From JBNLBT01 sp050303435 (GTDB taxonomy: Bacteria; Pseudomonadota; Gammaproteobacteria; Xanthomonadales; Marinicellaceae), in assembly GCA_050303435.1 (NCBI GenBank), contig JBNLBT010000027.1:1-34411 (forward strand): 34,411 nt of DNA, read 5' to 3'. Under the pieces are notes generated by a model. The model made no database searches, was not told where the DNA came from, and was given only the letters and a program-made list of their open reading frames with translations. How positions within the stretch are numbered: the stretch's first letter is position 1; each line of letters starts with the position of its first letter. Made by a program: the position numbers and the translations under genes. Shown here one piece after another: positions 26,080 to 34,333 of this stretch.

Positions 26080-28383
26080 ATGACGAAAAAGACCAAAAAC
26101 GTTGTTGACCTTGGCATCGTCAACAAAAACAAAGCATCGTCCAAAGTTGACTTGGGTTCAATCCTGCCTGAAATCCACCTGCTGTTCATCAAAGGACTGA
26201 AGCCGGGCATTGGCTCTTTTTACAACAATCTGGACGACTCACTGTTTGACCTGGCAGAAAAATCAGAAACCAACGAAAAACAGAATCTGTATTTTGACGC
26301 GATGCGGGAAATCCGCAAAAAAAAGGATCAAATGCTGCGCATTTTTTCCGACCAGATCAAATCCGTATTCAAAAAATTCAAGCGCTCTGAATTCGACTAT
26401 TTCGAGCGCGATGAGATGCCGGAAAAAACGCAAGGCAAACTGTCACTGGTCGATGAAACAGAACTGGAGCAAAAACTTGCCATCACCAACCTGGTGAACA
26501 AGGCCAACACCGTGTTTCATGAACATCTGTTTGCCCTGGAAAAACGTTTTTCCCTGCTCTCCGGCGGCAATGATATCAGCGCCAAGGAAGTGCCCATATC
26601 ACCGCACGTGGCCGTCAATGCATTTGCCTGCTCACTGGATGGCATCGACTCGGATGTCACCGTCAAGCTGATCATCTTCAAACTGTTCGAACGCAGCCTG
26701 TTGAGTTCACTGAATGAAATCTACATTGAAATCAACAAATTTCTGATTGAAAAAGGCATCTATCCCAACATCAAATTCAGCCTGAAACCTGGGCAAGGCG
26801 GCGGTTACAGCGCACCGCGCATGCCTGCAAGCCAGGCGATCGATCCGAACCTCCCTCAGGACATGCCGGGGGTCGAGCCGGGCATGCCGCACGCGGCGCC
26901 GGGCGGCGTCATGGCCGCAGGGTATCCGGCCGGCGGCACCGTGGACCCGATGTATCAACAAATCACTCAAATGTTGTCTGCACGACGTGCTGCGTTGGGA
27001 CCGCAGGGCGGATCAAGCAACATGCCGGCGTTTGAAATGCCCTTGCTGAGCAACGCCATGAGTCTGTTGCAAAGTGATCTGGTGCAACAGTACGACAACC
27101 AGAATTATCAACCCAGCCCGATAGAGATCAAGAATCAGTTGCTGGAAAAAATCAAGTCTCTGGACGCCGATGCCGAGAACAAACGTTTCGGTCAACAGGA
27201 ACAGGACACCATTGATTTGGTTGGCATGCTGTTTCAGTTCCTGGTGGAAGATCGCAATTTGCCAGACAAAATACAGGTGTTGCTGGCCAAACTGCAGATC
27301 CCCTACCTGCACCTTGCATTAAAGGACCGCAAGTTGTTTTCCAACCGCGATTCCAGTGCCCGCAAACTGCTGGACACCCTGGCACAGGCTTCCATTGGCT
27401 GGACCGAAGACAATGACAGAAAAAATCAATTCATCAACAAGTTGCAGTCCATCATTGATCACATCCTGGAAAACCACGAAGAAGGCGTGAACTTTGGCGA
27501 CTTGACCAAGGATTTCAATGAGTTCAACGAAAAGTACCAAAAACGTGCACAAATCGCTGAAAAAAGAACTTCGGAAAAGGCGCTGGGTGAAGAGCGTGTA
27601 CTGAAGGCCAAGAACACCACCGCGCAGTTGATCAAGGAGAAAATGGGCAACACGCCGTTGCCAGGCATCGTATCCGATATACTCATGACTCCCTGGGCCA
27701 ACGTGCTAATTTTGAATTACCTGCGTCACGGCGAGGATTCTGATCAATTCAAGCACTTCGCCCGTTTTGTGGACCAGGTCATCATCGGCGCCAAGAAGAA
27801 CAAGAAAAAGAACCTGACAGAACAGAACATCAATGTGGTCTGCGATCGCTTGTCACAGGGATTGAAGCTGGTGGCCGTCGACAATAAAACCATAATGGAA
27901 AAGCGCACCGAGTTGTACAATTGCCTGGCCGACATCAACGGTCTGGACAGCAAAACCAAACTCGATGACAGCGATTTCATCAAGCCGGAAGACATCATCG
28001 ACCGTTCCAAACAGAACGCCGAACAGGCTGAAATATTCGCCTATCTCAATGACGATGAAAACGAACCCATCGAGCTGCAAGACGACGATTGCGCCGATGC
28101 GGTGTCAAAACTCAACACCGGCGATTGGGTGGAATTTACACAAGAAGAGAACCAGATCAAAGCCAAGCTCTCCTGGATCAGCCCAATCACCAAGAAACTG
28201 TTGTTTGTGAATTCACGCGGTTTGAAGGTCACCGACCGCGAACCGGCCCGTCTGGCTCAGAACCTGCGGGAGAAAACCGCACGAATTCTTAAGAATGCAC
28301 CGTTGTTTGATCGCGCCTTGAACGCCATTGCCAAAAAAGTTAAAGCCGACGAGGCGTCCCAGAAAGAAAAAGACCCTTCATAA
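26080..28383 (+). CDS. DUF1631 family protein
   Basis: This 767-residue soluble protein has no signal peptide or transmembrane helix. The N-terminal helical part (about 30-235) is followed by a Gly/Pro/Met-rich low-complexity linker (about 238-290). A second helical region (about 290-680) follows. The C-terminal domain contains LNTGDWVEFTQEENQIKAKLSWISPITKKLLFVNSRG, whose pattern (basic residues plus a W-x-S and FVN-RG motif) is characteristic of DUF1631 and resembles PilZ-like beta-barrels. The exact role is unknown. It probably has its own promoter with a CRP-type site. Its last six bases overlap the 3' end of the convergent folD gene. The start at 26080 has no good Shine-Dalgarno. Confidence 0.8.
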   Translation: MTKKTKNVVDLGIVNKNKASSKVDLGSILPEIHLLFIKGLKPGIGSFYNNLDDSLFDLAEKSETNEKQNLYFDAMREIRKKKDQMLRIFSDQIKSVFKKFKRSEFDYFERDEMPEKTQGKLSLVDETELEQKLAITNLVNKANTVFHEHLFALEKRFSLLSGGNDISAKEVPISPHVAVNAFACSLDGIDSDVTVKLIIFKLFERSLLSSLNEIYIEINKFLIEKGIYPNIKFSLKPGQGGGYSAPRMPASQAIDPNLPQDMPGVEPGMPHAAPGGVMAAGYPAGGTVDPMYQQITQMLSARRAALGPQGGSSNMPAFEMPLLSNAMSLLQSDLVQQYDNQNYQPSPIEIKNQLLEKIKSLDADAENKRFGQQEQDTIDLVGMLFQFLVEDRNLPDKIQVLLAKLQIPYLHLALKDRKLFSNRDSSARKLLDTLAQASIGWTEDNDRKNQFINKLQSIIDHILENHEEGVNFGDLTKDFNEFNEKYQKRAQIAEKRTSEKALGEERVLKAKNTTAQLIKEKMGNTPLPGIVSDILMTPWANVLILNYLRHGEDSDQFKHFARFVDQVIIGAKKNKKKNLTEQNINVVCDRLSQGLKLVAVDNKTIMEKRTELYNCLADINGLDSKTKLDDSDFIKPEDIIDRSKQNAEQAEIFAYLNDDENEPIELQDDDCADAVSKLNTGDWVEFTQEENQIKAKLSWISPITKKLLFVNSRGLKVTDREPARLAQNLREKTARILKNAPLFDRALNAIAKKVKADEASQKEKDPS

Positions 28384-29226
28384 ACTGGCTTCAAACGTGT
28401 TTTGCATCAGCGTCGCCACGGTCATCGGACCAACGCCACCGGGCACCGGTGTGATGGCCTGCACCCGTTGCACCAACTGTTCGAAATCCACATCCCCGCA
28501 CAAGCCGCGTTCGGGGTGTCGATTGATGCCAATGTCAATGACGATGGCCTGATCCGACACCCATTCAGACTGAATCACGCCGGGCTTGCCGATTGCAACC
28601 AGCAAGATATCAGCGCTTTGCACATGCCGCTTGAGAACGCGCGTGAACCGGTGCGCGCAAGTCACTGTGGCGCCGGCATACAACAATTCAAGCAACAAGG
28701 GTCGCCCGACAATGTTGGATGCCCCCACAACCACGCAATGTTGCGATTTGGGATCGATGCCATAGTGATACAACAGGGTCATGACACCGCGCGGTGTGCA
28801 GGGTCTGAGGCCCGGTTGTCGTAAAGCCAGATGTCCGACATTGCGGGCATGAAACCCGTCCACATCCTTGCCCGGTGAAATGCGGTTGGTCACTTCGGTC
28901 TCATCGATGTGTTCGGGCAATGGCAATTGCACCAGAATGCCATGAATGTCCGGATCTTCATTGAGCCGATCAATCAGCTCATACAGTGCCTTGGCTGAAG
29001 TCTGTCGGGGCAGATCAAAAGTGCGCGATTCAATGCCGGTGCGCTCACAGGCTCGAATTTTGTTGCGCACATAGATGCGCGAAGCCTCGTCGTTTCCCAC
29101 CAGCACCACAGCCAGACCCGGCCGCGCATGCCCGGCTTCCACCCGCGTTTCAATTTGCACTTTCAGCGCATCCAACAAGGCGTTGGCGACCGGTGTGCCA
29201 TAGAGAATTTCGGCTTGTTGTGTCAT
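28378..29226 (-). CDS. folD: Bifunctional methylenetetrahydrofolate dehydrogenase/cyclohydrolase
   Basis: FolD oxidises 5,10-methylene-THF with NADP and hydrolyses the 5,10-methenyl product to 10-formyl-THF. The 282 residues carry the catalytic Tyr-x3-Lys pair, Y52 and K56, in the segment SRIYVRNKIRA. They also carry GILVQLPLPEHI, SPGKDVDGFH, the PCTPRGVMTLL loop, and the NADP site VVVGASNIVGRP. The C-terminal motif ITPVPGGVGPMTVATLMQNT is intact. It is the last gene of the leftward operon. Its start overlaps the stop of the rhodanese-E1 gene by four bases, and its end overlaps the DUF1631 gene. Confidence 0.96.
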   Translation of the reverse strand: MTQQAEILYGTPVANALLDALKVQIETRVEAGHARPGLAVVLVGNDEASRIYVRNKIRACERTGIESRTFDLPRQTSAKALYELIDRLNEDPDIHGILVQLPLPEHIDETEVTNRISPGKDVDGFHARNVGHLALRQPGLRPCTPRGVMTLLYHYGIDPKSQHCVVVGASNIVGRPLLLELLYAGATVTCAHRFTRVLKRHVQSADILLVAIGKPGVIQSEWVSDQAIVIDIGINRHPERGLCGDVDFEQLVQRVQAITPVPGGVGPMTVATLMQNTFEASL

Positions 29227-30293
29227 GTGTTTTGCCCGTGGTTGCAGTGTTGACTGGGGCGGTATTTTACCACTTTATGGGTGTGAGAAAGCACATCATA
29301 CAACAACAATTCGCTGGCCAGTGGGCGGCCCAGGCCGGTGATCCACTTGATGCACTCTGTGGCCTGCAACAGGCCCGCCAGACCCGGTACCACGCCGAGC
29401 ACACCCGATTCACTGCAATTGGGCGGCTCAATGCCTTCATTGACCGAAAACAGACACCGGTAACACGGCGCGACGGTGGCCTTGAAATCAAACAATGAAA
29501 GTTGAATTTCAAAGCGGTGCACCGCAGCAAAAATCAGCGGCACACGAAATGACACGCAAGCGTCATTCAAAGCCAGCCGTGTGGCCAGTCGGTCACTGCC
29601 GTCCAACACCACGTCAACGCCGCGCAACAATTCGCGCGCGTTGTCCGGTGTCAATCGCACAGGCAACGCATCCACCCGCACATCGGCATTCAATGCCTGC
29701 AAAGATTCGCGCGCAGATTCGGCTTTGTTCTGGCCCAGGCCCTGTTCACTGTGAATCACCTGCCGATGCAAATTCGAAAGCTCCACCCGATCGTCATCAA
29801 TGATTTTCAAATGTCCAACACCGGCCGCGGCCAGATACAGCGCCGCCGGAGAACCCAGTCCACCGGCACCCACCAGGGCAACGCATGCAGATGCCAACAA
29901 TCGCTGTCCATGCGCGCCCAAATCAGGCAATCGCATCTGCCGGTCGTAACGCGCCCAGGCCAAACGATCGGGGTCGGTGATCTTGTGCACAGGCAACCCA
30001 CTCTGTTGCCAGGCTTGAAAACCTCCCGTCACTGAACACACCGCCTGCAAGCCCTGTGCAATCAACTGCGCTGCCAGTTGCACGGAGGAGATGCCGCGAT
30101 GACACAACAACATGAGCACCGCACCACGCTGCAGATGGGCATTGGCTTGGGCCACCACATCGGCCGCCAGCACCGCTTGTGCGCCTTCGGGCACGCCGGT
30201 TTCAGCCCACGCCGCTGGTCCACGCACATCAAGCAGCAGCCCCCGGCCGGATTGACACAGCCTGTGGGCCTGCACGACGTCAATTGATTTCAC
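29223..30293 (-). CDS. moeB: Rhodanese-MoeB/ThiF (E1-like) fusion protein
   Basis: This is a two-domain protein of 356 residues. Residues 1-105 are a rhodanese domain with active-site loop C64-HRGISS. Residues 110-350 are an E1-like adenylyltransferase of the MoeB/ThiF/HesA family with the ATP-binding VGAGGLGSP (141-149), IIDDDRVELSNLHRQ and D231-GSDR. It has one zinc knuckle half, C277-YRC-280, and the PNCSESGVLG segment (Cys293). Such enzymes adenylate the C-terminal glycine of MoaD or ThiS; the rhodanese then delivers sulfur. The domain order is the reverse of MOCS3/UBA4, where the rhodanese is C-terminal. The usual second CxxC near the C-terminus is missing (only HCNH at 349-352). It sits between moeA and folD with four-base overlaps, which favours a molybdopterin role. 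Confidence 0.85.
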   Translation of the reverse strand: MKSIDVVQAHRLCQSGRGLLLDVRGPAAWAETGVPEGAQAVLAADVVAQANAHLQRGAVLMLLCHRGISSVQLAAQLIAQGLQAVCSVTGGFQAWQQSGLPVHKITDPDRLAWARYDRQMRLPDLGAHGQRLLASACVALVGAGGLGSPAALYLAAAGVGHLKIIDDDRVELSNLHRQVIHSEQGLGQNKAESARESLQALNADVRVDALPVRLTPDNARELLRGVDVVLDGSDRLATRLALNDACVSFRVPLIFAAVHRFEIQLSLFDFKATVAPCYRCLFSVNEGIEPPNCSESGVLGVVPGLAGLLQATECIKWITGLGRPLASELLLYDVLSHTHKVVKYRPSQHCNHGQNT

Positions 30294-31540
30294 AACAGAT
30301 GGGTGTTGAATAGATCGACGAATCGCAGCACCGGCACGGCATCGCCGGCGCGCAGCGTGTGGTGCGACTCATCCAGAATCACAAAGCAATTGGCCTCGGT
30401 GACTGAGGACAATCGGCCAGAACTTTGATTGCGATTGACCGTGACTTCAAAATGTCCGGCAGCGACGCTCAATTGACCGCGCAAGAACTCGCGGCGGTAG
30501 TGCTGCTTATTCCAGTCATGGGTGAGCTTGGCAGACACCGTTTCCACCGTAGATTTGGGCTCCCCATGTATCCAGCGAATCGCTGGTAACACGTAATGAC
30601 AGAGGGTGGCAAATGCCGACACCGGGTTGCCTGGCAGGCCAAAACACAGACCTTGACCGAGGCGCCCATGCAACATTGGAAAACCGGGCTTGATGCGCAC
30701 TTTGTGGAACAGAATTTCTCCGCACCGCTGAAGTGCGCCATGGATGTGGTCTTTTTCACCGGCGGACACACCGCCAACCGAAACCAGCAAAAACGGTTGT
30801 TTTTTATTCTTCAATTCAATGAACAACGCGTCAATCCGTGATGCGTCGTCTTGCAGAAACACACGTTCAATCACTTCACAACCGGCGTTCTCAAGCATCG
30901 CCGCGCACATGGCTGAAACCGAATCGTAGACCTGGCCCGGTTGCAATGCCTGACCCGGCTGCACCACTTCATCTCCACCGCTGAGCAGAACGACTTTAAT
31001 TTTTTTACGCACCGCCAATTGTTCGCACCCCACCGATGCACAGGCACCCAGGTCCTGCGCACGCAGTCGGTGACCGCGATGAAACAGCAGCTGACCGGTT
31101 TTAATGTCTTCGCCGCGTCGACGGATGTTGGCGCCTTTCTGTCCCACGTCACTGACACGAATCAGTTCGCCTTCTCGATGGGTGTTTTCCTTGATCACCA
31201 CAGTGTCGGCACCGGTGGGTATGCATGCACCGGTGGTGATCGCGATGGCGTGTCCACCCGGTTGCAAGACCCGCTCACGAACGTCACCGGCAAACACCGA
31301 GTCTTGCAAGGTGAACGTTTGCGATTCAAAATTGCTGATGTCGGCGTAAGCGATGGCAAATCCATCCATGGCACTGGCATCGCAGGACGGCACGTCCACG
31401 CTGGCACAAATGTCCGTGGCCAGCACCCGACCGCAGGCATCATTCACCGACACCACCGATTGCCCCGGATCAAATCCTTCGGCGGACTGGCGGATGATTT
31501 TCAGCGCCTGATCATGAGAAATGGGCTGCGTATTTTTCAT
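30290..31540 (-). CDS. moeA: Molybdopterin molybdenumtransferase MoeA
   Basis: MoeA inserts molybdate into adenylated molybdopterin, the last step of Mo cofactor synthesis. The 416 residues carry the family features: the N-terminal helix, DACGRVLATDICA (about 34-46), and VPSCDASAMDGFAI (about 50-63). They also contain ITTGACIPTGADTVV, RRRGEDIKTG, the central VVLLSGGDEVVQPG motif and GGVSAGEKDHI. The C-terminal domain has LGQGLCFGLPGNPVSAF. It overlaps der upstream and the rhodanese-E1 gene downstream by four bases each. No other moa or mob gene is in the window. Confidence 0.94.
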   Translation of the reverse strand: MKNTQPISHDQALKIIRQSAEGFDPGQSVVSVNDACGRVLATDICASVDVPSCDASAMDGFAIAYADISNFESQTFTLQDSVFAGDVRERVLQPGGHAIAITTGACIPTGADTVVIKENTHREGELIRVSDVGQKGANIRRRGEDIKTGQLLFHRGHRLRAQDLGACASVGCEQLAVRKKIKVVLLSGGDEVVQPGQALQPGQVYDSVSAMCAAMLENAGCEVIERVFLQDDASRIDALFIELKNKKQPFLLVSVGGVSAGEKDHIHGALQRCGEILFHKVRIKPGFPMLHGRLGQGLCFGLPGNPVSAFATLCHYVLPAIRWIHGEPKSTVETVSAKLTHDWNKQHYRREFLRGQLSVAAGHFEVTVNRNQSSGRLSSVTEANCFVILDESHHTLRAGDAVPVLRFVDLFNTHLL

Positions 31541-32946
31541 TTCTTTTTCTTGGATTTGCGGATGTGTCGCTGCAAGCGATTTTTCTTGTTCAACTGCCTC
31601 TTGCTCAAGGTGTTTTTCCGTCCTTCATACGGGTTGGTACTGTCCTTGAATTGCAACAGAATGGGCACGCCTTTGAGATTGAAGGCATTGCGGAAGGTGT
31701 TTTCCAGGTATTTCTTGTAACTCAACGGCAATCGCCCGGTGCGGTTGCCATGTATGACAATGCGCAGTGGATGATTGCCGCCTGAATGCGCGTATTTAAG
31801 CTGACTGGTCTTGCCCTGCACCATCGGCGGCTGATGCGCATCAAACGCGTCTTTCAACACATCGGTCAATTGATTGGTCACCAATTTGAGTGAGGCGCGC
31901 TCCATCAATAAATCCACGCGTTCCATCAACACCCGCAAGCCGGAACCGTGCAAGGCCGAAATGAACAGCAGCGGCACCCAGTCAAACGCCAGCATTTTAC
32001 GCTGCAGTTGCACTTTGACCTGGGCTTTGTGCTCCACAGACAAGTGATCCCATTTGTTGACCACCAGAATCACCGGTTTGGCGCGTGAAACCACCAACCC
32101 CAGCAAATGCATGTCTTGATCCGTGATGCCTTCAGTGGCATCGATGAGCACCGCACAGATGTGTGCCAGCTCGATGGATTGAATGGTTTTCAGAATGCTG
32201 AATTTCTCCAGCCCTTCTCCAACCCGCGCCTTGCGCCGCACCCCCGCCGTGTCGATCAGTGTGTAGGGTTTGTCGTCCCAAACCAGTGGCAGTTCAATGC
32301 TGTCACGGGTGGTGCCAGGCAAATCGTAGGCCACCACGCGTTCAGCCCGCAACAGGCGGTTGACCAGGGTGGATTTGCCGACGTTGGGCTTGCCGATGAT
32401 GGCCACCTTGGGCCCATGATCCAGCGCAGTGGCCGCTTCCGTTTCACCCGCCTCAAGTCGCAAAAAATCCCGCAATTTGTCCTGCAGATGCAGCAGACCC
32501 TTGCGGTGTGCCGCGCTGATTGAGATCATGTCCTGAATGCCCAGCTGGTAGAAATCCGCCAAAGCCAGCGTGTTTTCCAGCCCTTCGGCTTTGTTGGCCA
32601 GCAATATCACCGGCTTTGCCAGTCCGCGAATGCGCTCCAGAACCTGATGGTCGTCGGCCAGCAAACCGGCCCGTGCGTCCACCATAAACAACAACACATC
32701 GGCCTCTTCCAGGGCCATGGCAATTTGCTGCTCCATCAACTCGGTCAAAGCCCCTTCATCGCCGTACATGCCCCCGGTGTCCACCAGGTCAACCGGCAAT
32801 CCATCCAGCTGAAATCGGCCGTATTGACGATCCCGCGTGACCCCAGGCTCATCGGCGACCAGCGCGTCACGCGTACGGGTCAGGGCATTAAAAAGGGTTG
32901 ATTTGCCAACGTTGGGGCGACCGATGATGGCGACTGTACGATTCAT
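31537..32946 (-). CDS. der: Ribosome biogenesis GTPase Der (EngA)
   Basis: Der is an essential tandem-GTPase needed for 50S subunit assembly. The 469 residues hold two G domains with Walker A GRPNVGKS (9-16) and GKPNVGKS (185-192). G3 motifs are DTGG (57-60) and DTAG (232-235). G4 motifs are NKAE at 118-121, where most have NKxD, and NKWD at 297-300. A C-terminal KH-like domain with the conserved FRNAFNLKGVPILLQFK and a basic tail (KKNRLQRHIRKSKKKK) follows. It lies nine bases after bamB and overlaps moeA by four bases. The bamB-der order is standard in gammaproteobacteria. Confidence 0.97.
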   Translation of the reverse strand: MNRTVAIIGRPNVGKSTLFNALTRTRDALVADEPGVTRDRQYGRFQLDGLPVDLVDTGGMYGDEGALTELMEQQIAMALEEADVLLFMVDARAGLLADDHQVLERIRGLAKPVILLANKAEGLENTLALADFYQLGIQDMISISAAHRKGLLHLQDKLRDFLRLEAGETEAATALDHGPKVAIIGKPNVGKSTLVNRLLRAERVVAYDLPGTTRDSIELPLVWDDKPYTLIDTAGVRRKARVGEGLEKFSILKTIQSIELAHICAVLIDATEGITDQDMHLLGLVVSRAKPVILVVNKWDHLSVEHKAQVKVQLQRKMLAFDWVPLLFISALHGSGLRVLMERVDLLMERASLKLVTNQLTDVLKDAFDAHQPPMVQGKTSQLKYAHSGGNHPLRIVIHGNRTGRLPLSYKKYLENTFRNAFNLKGVPILLQFKDSTNPYEGRKNTLSKRQLNKKNRLQRHIRKSKKKK

Positions 32947-32955
32947 TGCAGCGCA

Positions 32956-34122
32956 TCATTCAGATTCTGAGTAGCGGTGAGCCACCAGCGCGCCGTCTTT
33001 GTTGTAACTGTAAATCACGTCAACCACAACCAGCGGCGCAGAATAAAAAGAATTGCTGCCAGCCCGTACGCGAGATTTGATGGTGCCATCTTCGCCGTCC
33101 AGCACATGCAAGTAGCCTTCCAGATCACCCACCACCAGGTCGCCCTGCAGGCTGACCGGCTTGGTCAATGAACGGTTCAACAAGGCCTCCTGGGTCCACT
33201 CCAGTGAACCGTCGGCGCGTGCCATCATGCGCACTTTGGAATCCGTATCGGAAATGAACAGCGAACGTCTGGATACGGTGATGCCGCTGACTGAACCATA
33301 GTCCTGAGCCCACAGAATGCGCCCGGACTCGGTGGCCACAGACAGCGTTTTGCCCGCTGCGCTGGACAAGTACAATTCCGTGGCCACCACCGCAATGTCG
33401 CCATCGATGTCGGCGATTCGGTCCAGTTCGGTCTTGCCCTGATTGTCCACCACATTTTGTTGCCACAGCACCGAACCGTCGTCGATGTTCAAAGCGGCCA
33501 CCTGACCGCTGTCGAAACCAATGTATACGCGACCGGCGCGTGCCACCGGACGGCTGTTGCCGCGGAGAGTTAAATTGGGGATTTCGGTGTCGAAAACCCA
33601 TTGCCGCACACCAGAATCGGTTGAAAATCCATACACCCGGCCATCCTGGGTGCGCACCACCAGCACATTGCGGTCAATCACTGGTGAACTCAGGATTTCC
33701 GATGTGACCTGGGTGTTCCAGCGCCGTTGACCGGTTTCCATGTCCAATGCAAACAGTTGCCCTTCCGGGGAACCCACCGCAAGCAAATCATCGCCCAGAC
33801 CAGGCCCTGCACTCAATTCCACGTCCAGGTCCGTGACCCAGATTTCTTTGCCGCTGACCGCGTCCAATGCCAGCACGCGTCCACTCTGGGTGGCCACGTA
33901 TAAACGGCCCTTGTTGAATGCCGGTCTGAGTTGATACCCGTACGCTTCCTCGGCTTTGTCCAGCGAGCGTTTCCACAGCTGGGTGAAGCGCCCCTGGTTT
34001 TGAATTTTCACCAGTTCCGTAGGATCCACCAGCTCTTTTTTGTTGGATGAGCAGGCGAACAAGGTCAGAAAACCCAACACCACAAGTAACTTTTTCATAG
34101 AATTTAACCGGTTGAAAATCAT
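32956..34122 (-). CDS. bamB: Outer-membrane assembly lipoprotein BamB
   Basis: BamB is a beta-propeller lipoprotein of the BAM complex that inserts outer-membrane proteins. The 388 residues have a lipoprotein signal with lipobox LFAC (Cys24 from this start), followed by SS. Eight PQQ-type blades include AGPGLGDDLLAVGSPEGQLFALD, DRNVLVVRTQDGRVYGFS and a last LVVGDLEGYLHVLDGEDG. The start at 34122 overlaps the upstream yfgM stop as ATGA, which supports it. An internal ATG at 34098 (MKKLLVV) would also give a good signal peptide. It is followed closely by der. Confidence 0.95.
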   Translation of the reverse strand: MIFNRLNSMKKLLVVLGFLTLFACSSNKKELVDPTELVKIQNQGRFTQLWKRSLDKAEEAYGYQLRPAFNKGRLYVATQSGRVLALDAVSGKEIWVTDLDVELSAGPGLGDDLLAVGSPEGQLFALDMETGQRRWNTQVTSEILSSPVIDRNVLVVRTQDGRVYGFSTDSGVRQWVFDTEIPNLTLRGNSRPVARAGRVYIGFDSGQVAALNIDDGSVLWQQNVVDNQGKTELDRIADIDGDIAVVATELYLSSAAGKTLSVATESGRILWAQDYGSVSGITVSRRSLFISDTDSKVRMMARADGSLEWTQEALLNRSLTKPVSLQGDLVVGDLEGYLHVLDGEDGTIKSRVRAGSNSFYSAPLVVVDVIYSYNKDGALVAHRYSESE

Positions 34123-34322
34123 TCAGCGACCTGGGAATCGGCCAACTTCATCTCGATGATGTTGCGACCAGAGTAGCCATCGCCTTCATTCAAAGCCAAC
34201 TGATAGGTGTCGTGCGCCTGCTTGGTCTGCCCCTGTGCCAGATACACATCGCCTTTGATTTCCAGAACCATGGTTTTGAAATTCAAATCAAAGAGAAATA
34301 AATCAAGGGGAGGTTTTGGAAT
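34119..34322 (-). pseudogene. yfgM: 3' remnant of a yfgM-like TPR gene
   Basis: Reading leftward, the segment gives FKTMVLEIKGDVYLAQG, then a TPR-like helix (QTKQAHDTYQLAL) and the YfgM-type ending GRNIIEMKLADSQ. It stops at a TGA that overlaps the bamB start. YfgM is an inner-membrane TPR protein linked to the Sec translocon and sits directly upstream of bamB in many gammaproteobacteria. Here the frame is closed upstream by TGA at 34325-34323. Residues before about FKTM (PPLDLFLFDLN) do not resemble the family, and the other frames contain stops too. The gene is therefore broken by an insertion, a rearrangement or an assembly junction near 34290. Confidence 0.6.
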
Positions 34323-34333
34323 TCAAGGCAAGG
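34272..34333. repeat. Imperfect direct repeat spanning the yfgM breakpoint
   Basis: GGTTTTGAAATTCAAATCAA (from 34272) is partly repeated as GGTTTTGGAATTCAAGGCAA (from 34312), 40 bases apart, with most positions identical. The first copy lies within or next to the last recognisable yfgM codons and the second within the AT-rich tail. It could mark an insertion or a replication-slippage event. Confidence 0.35.
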
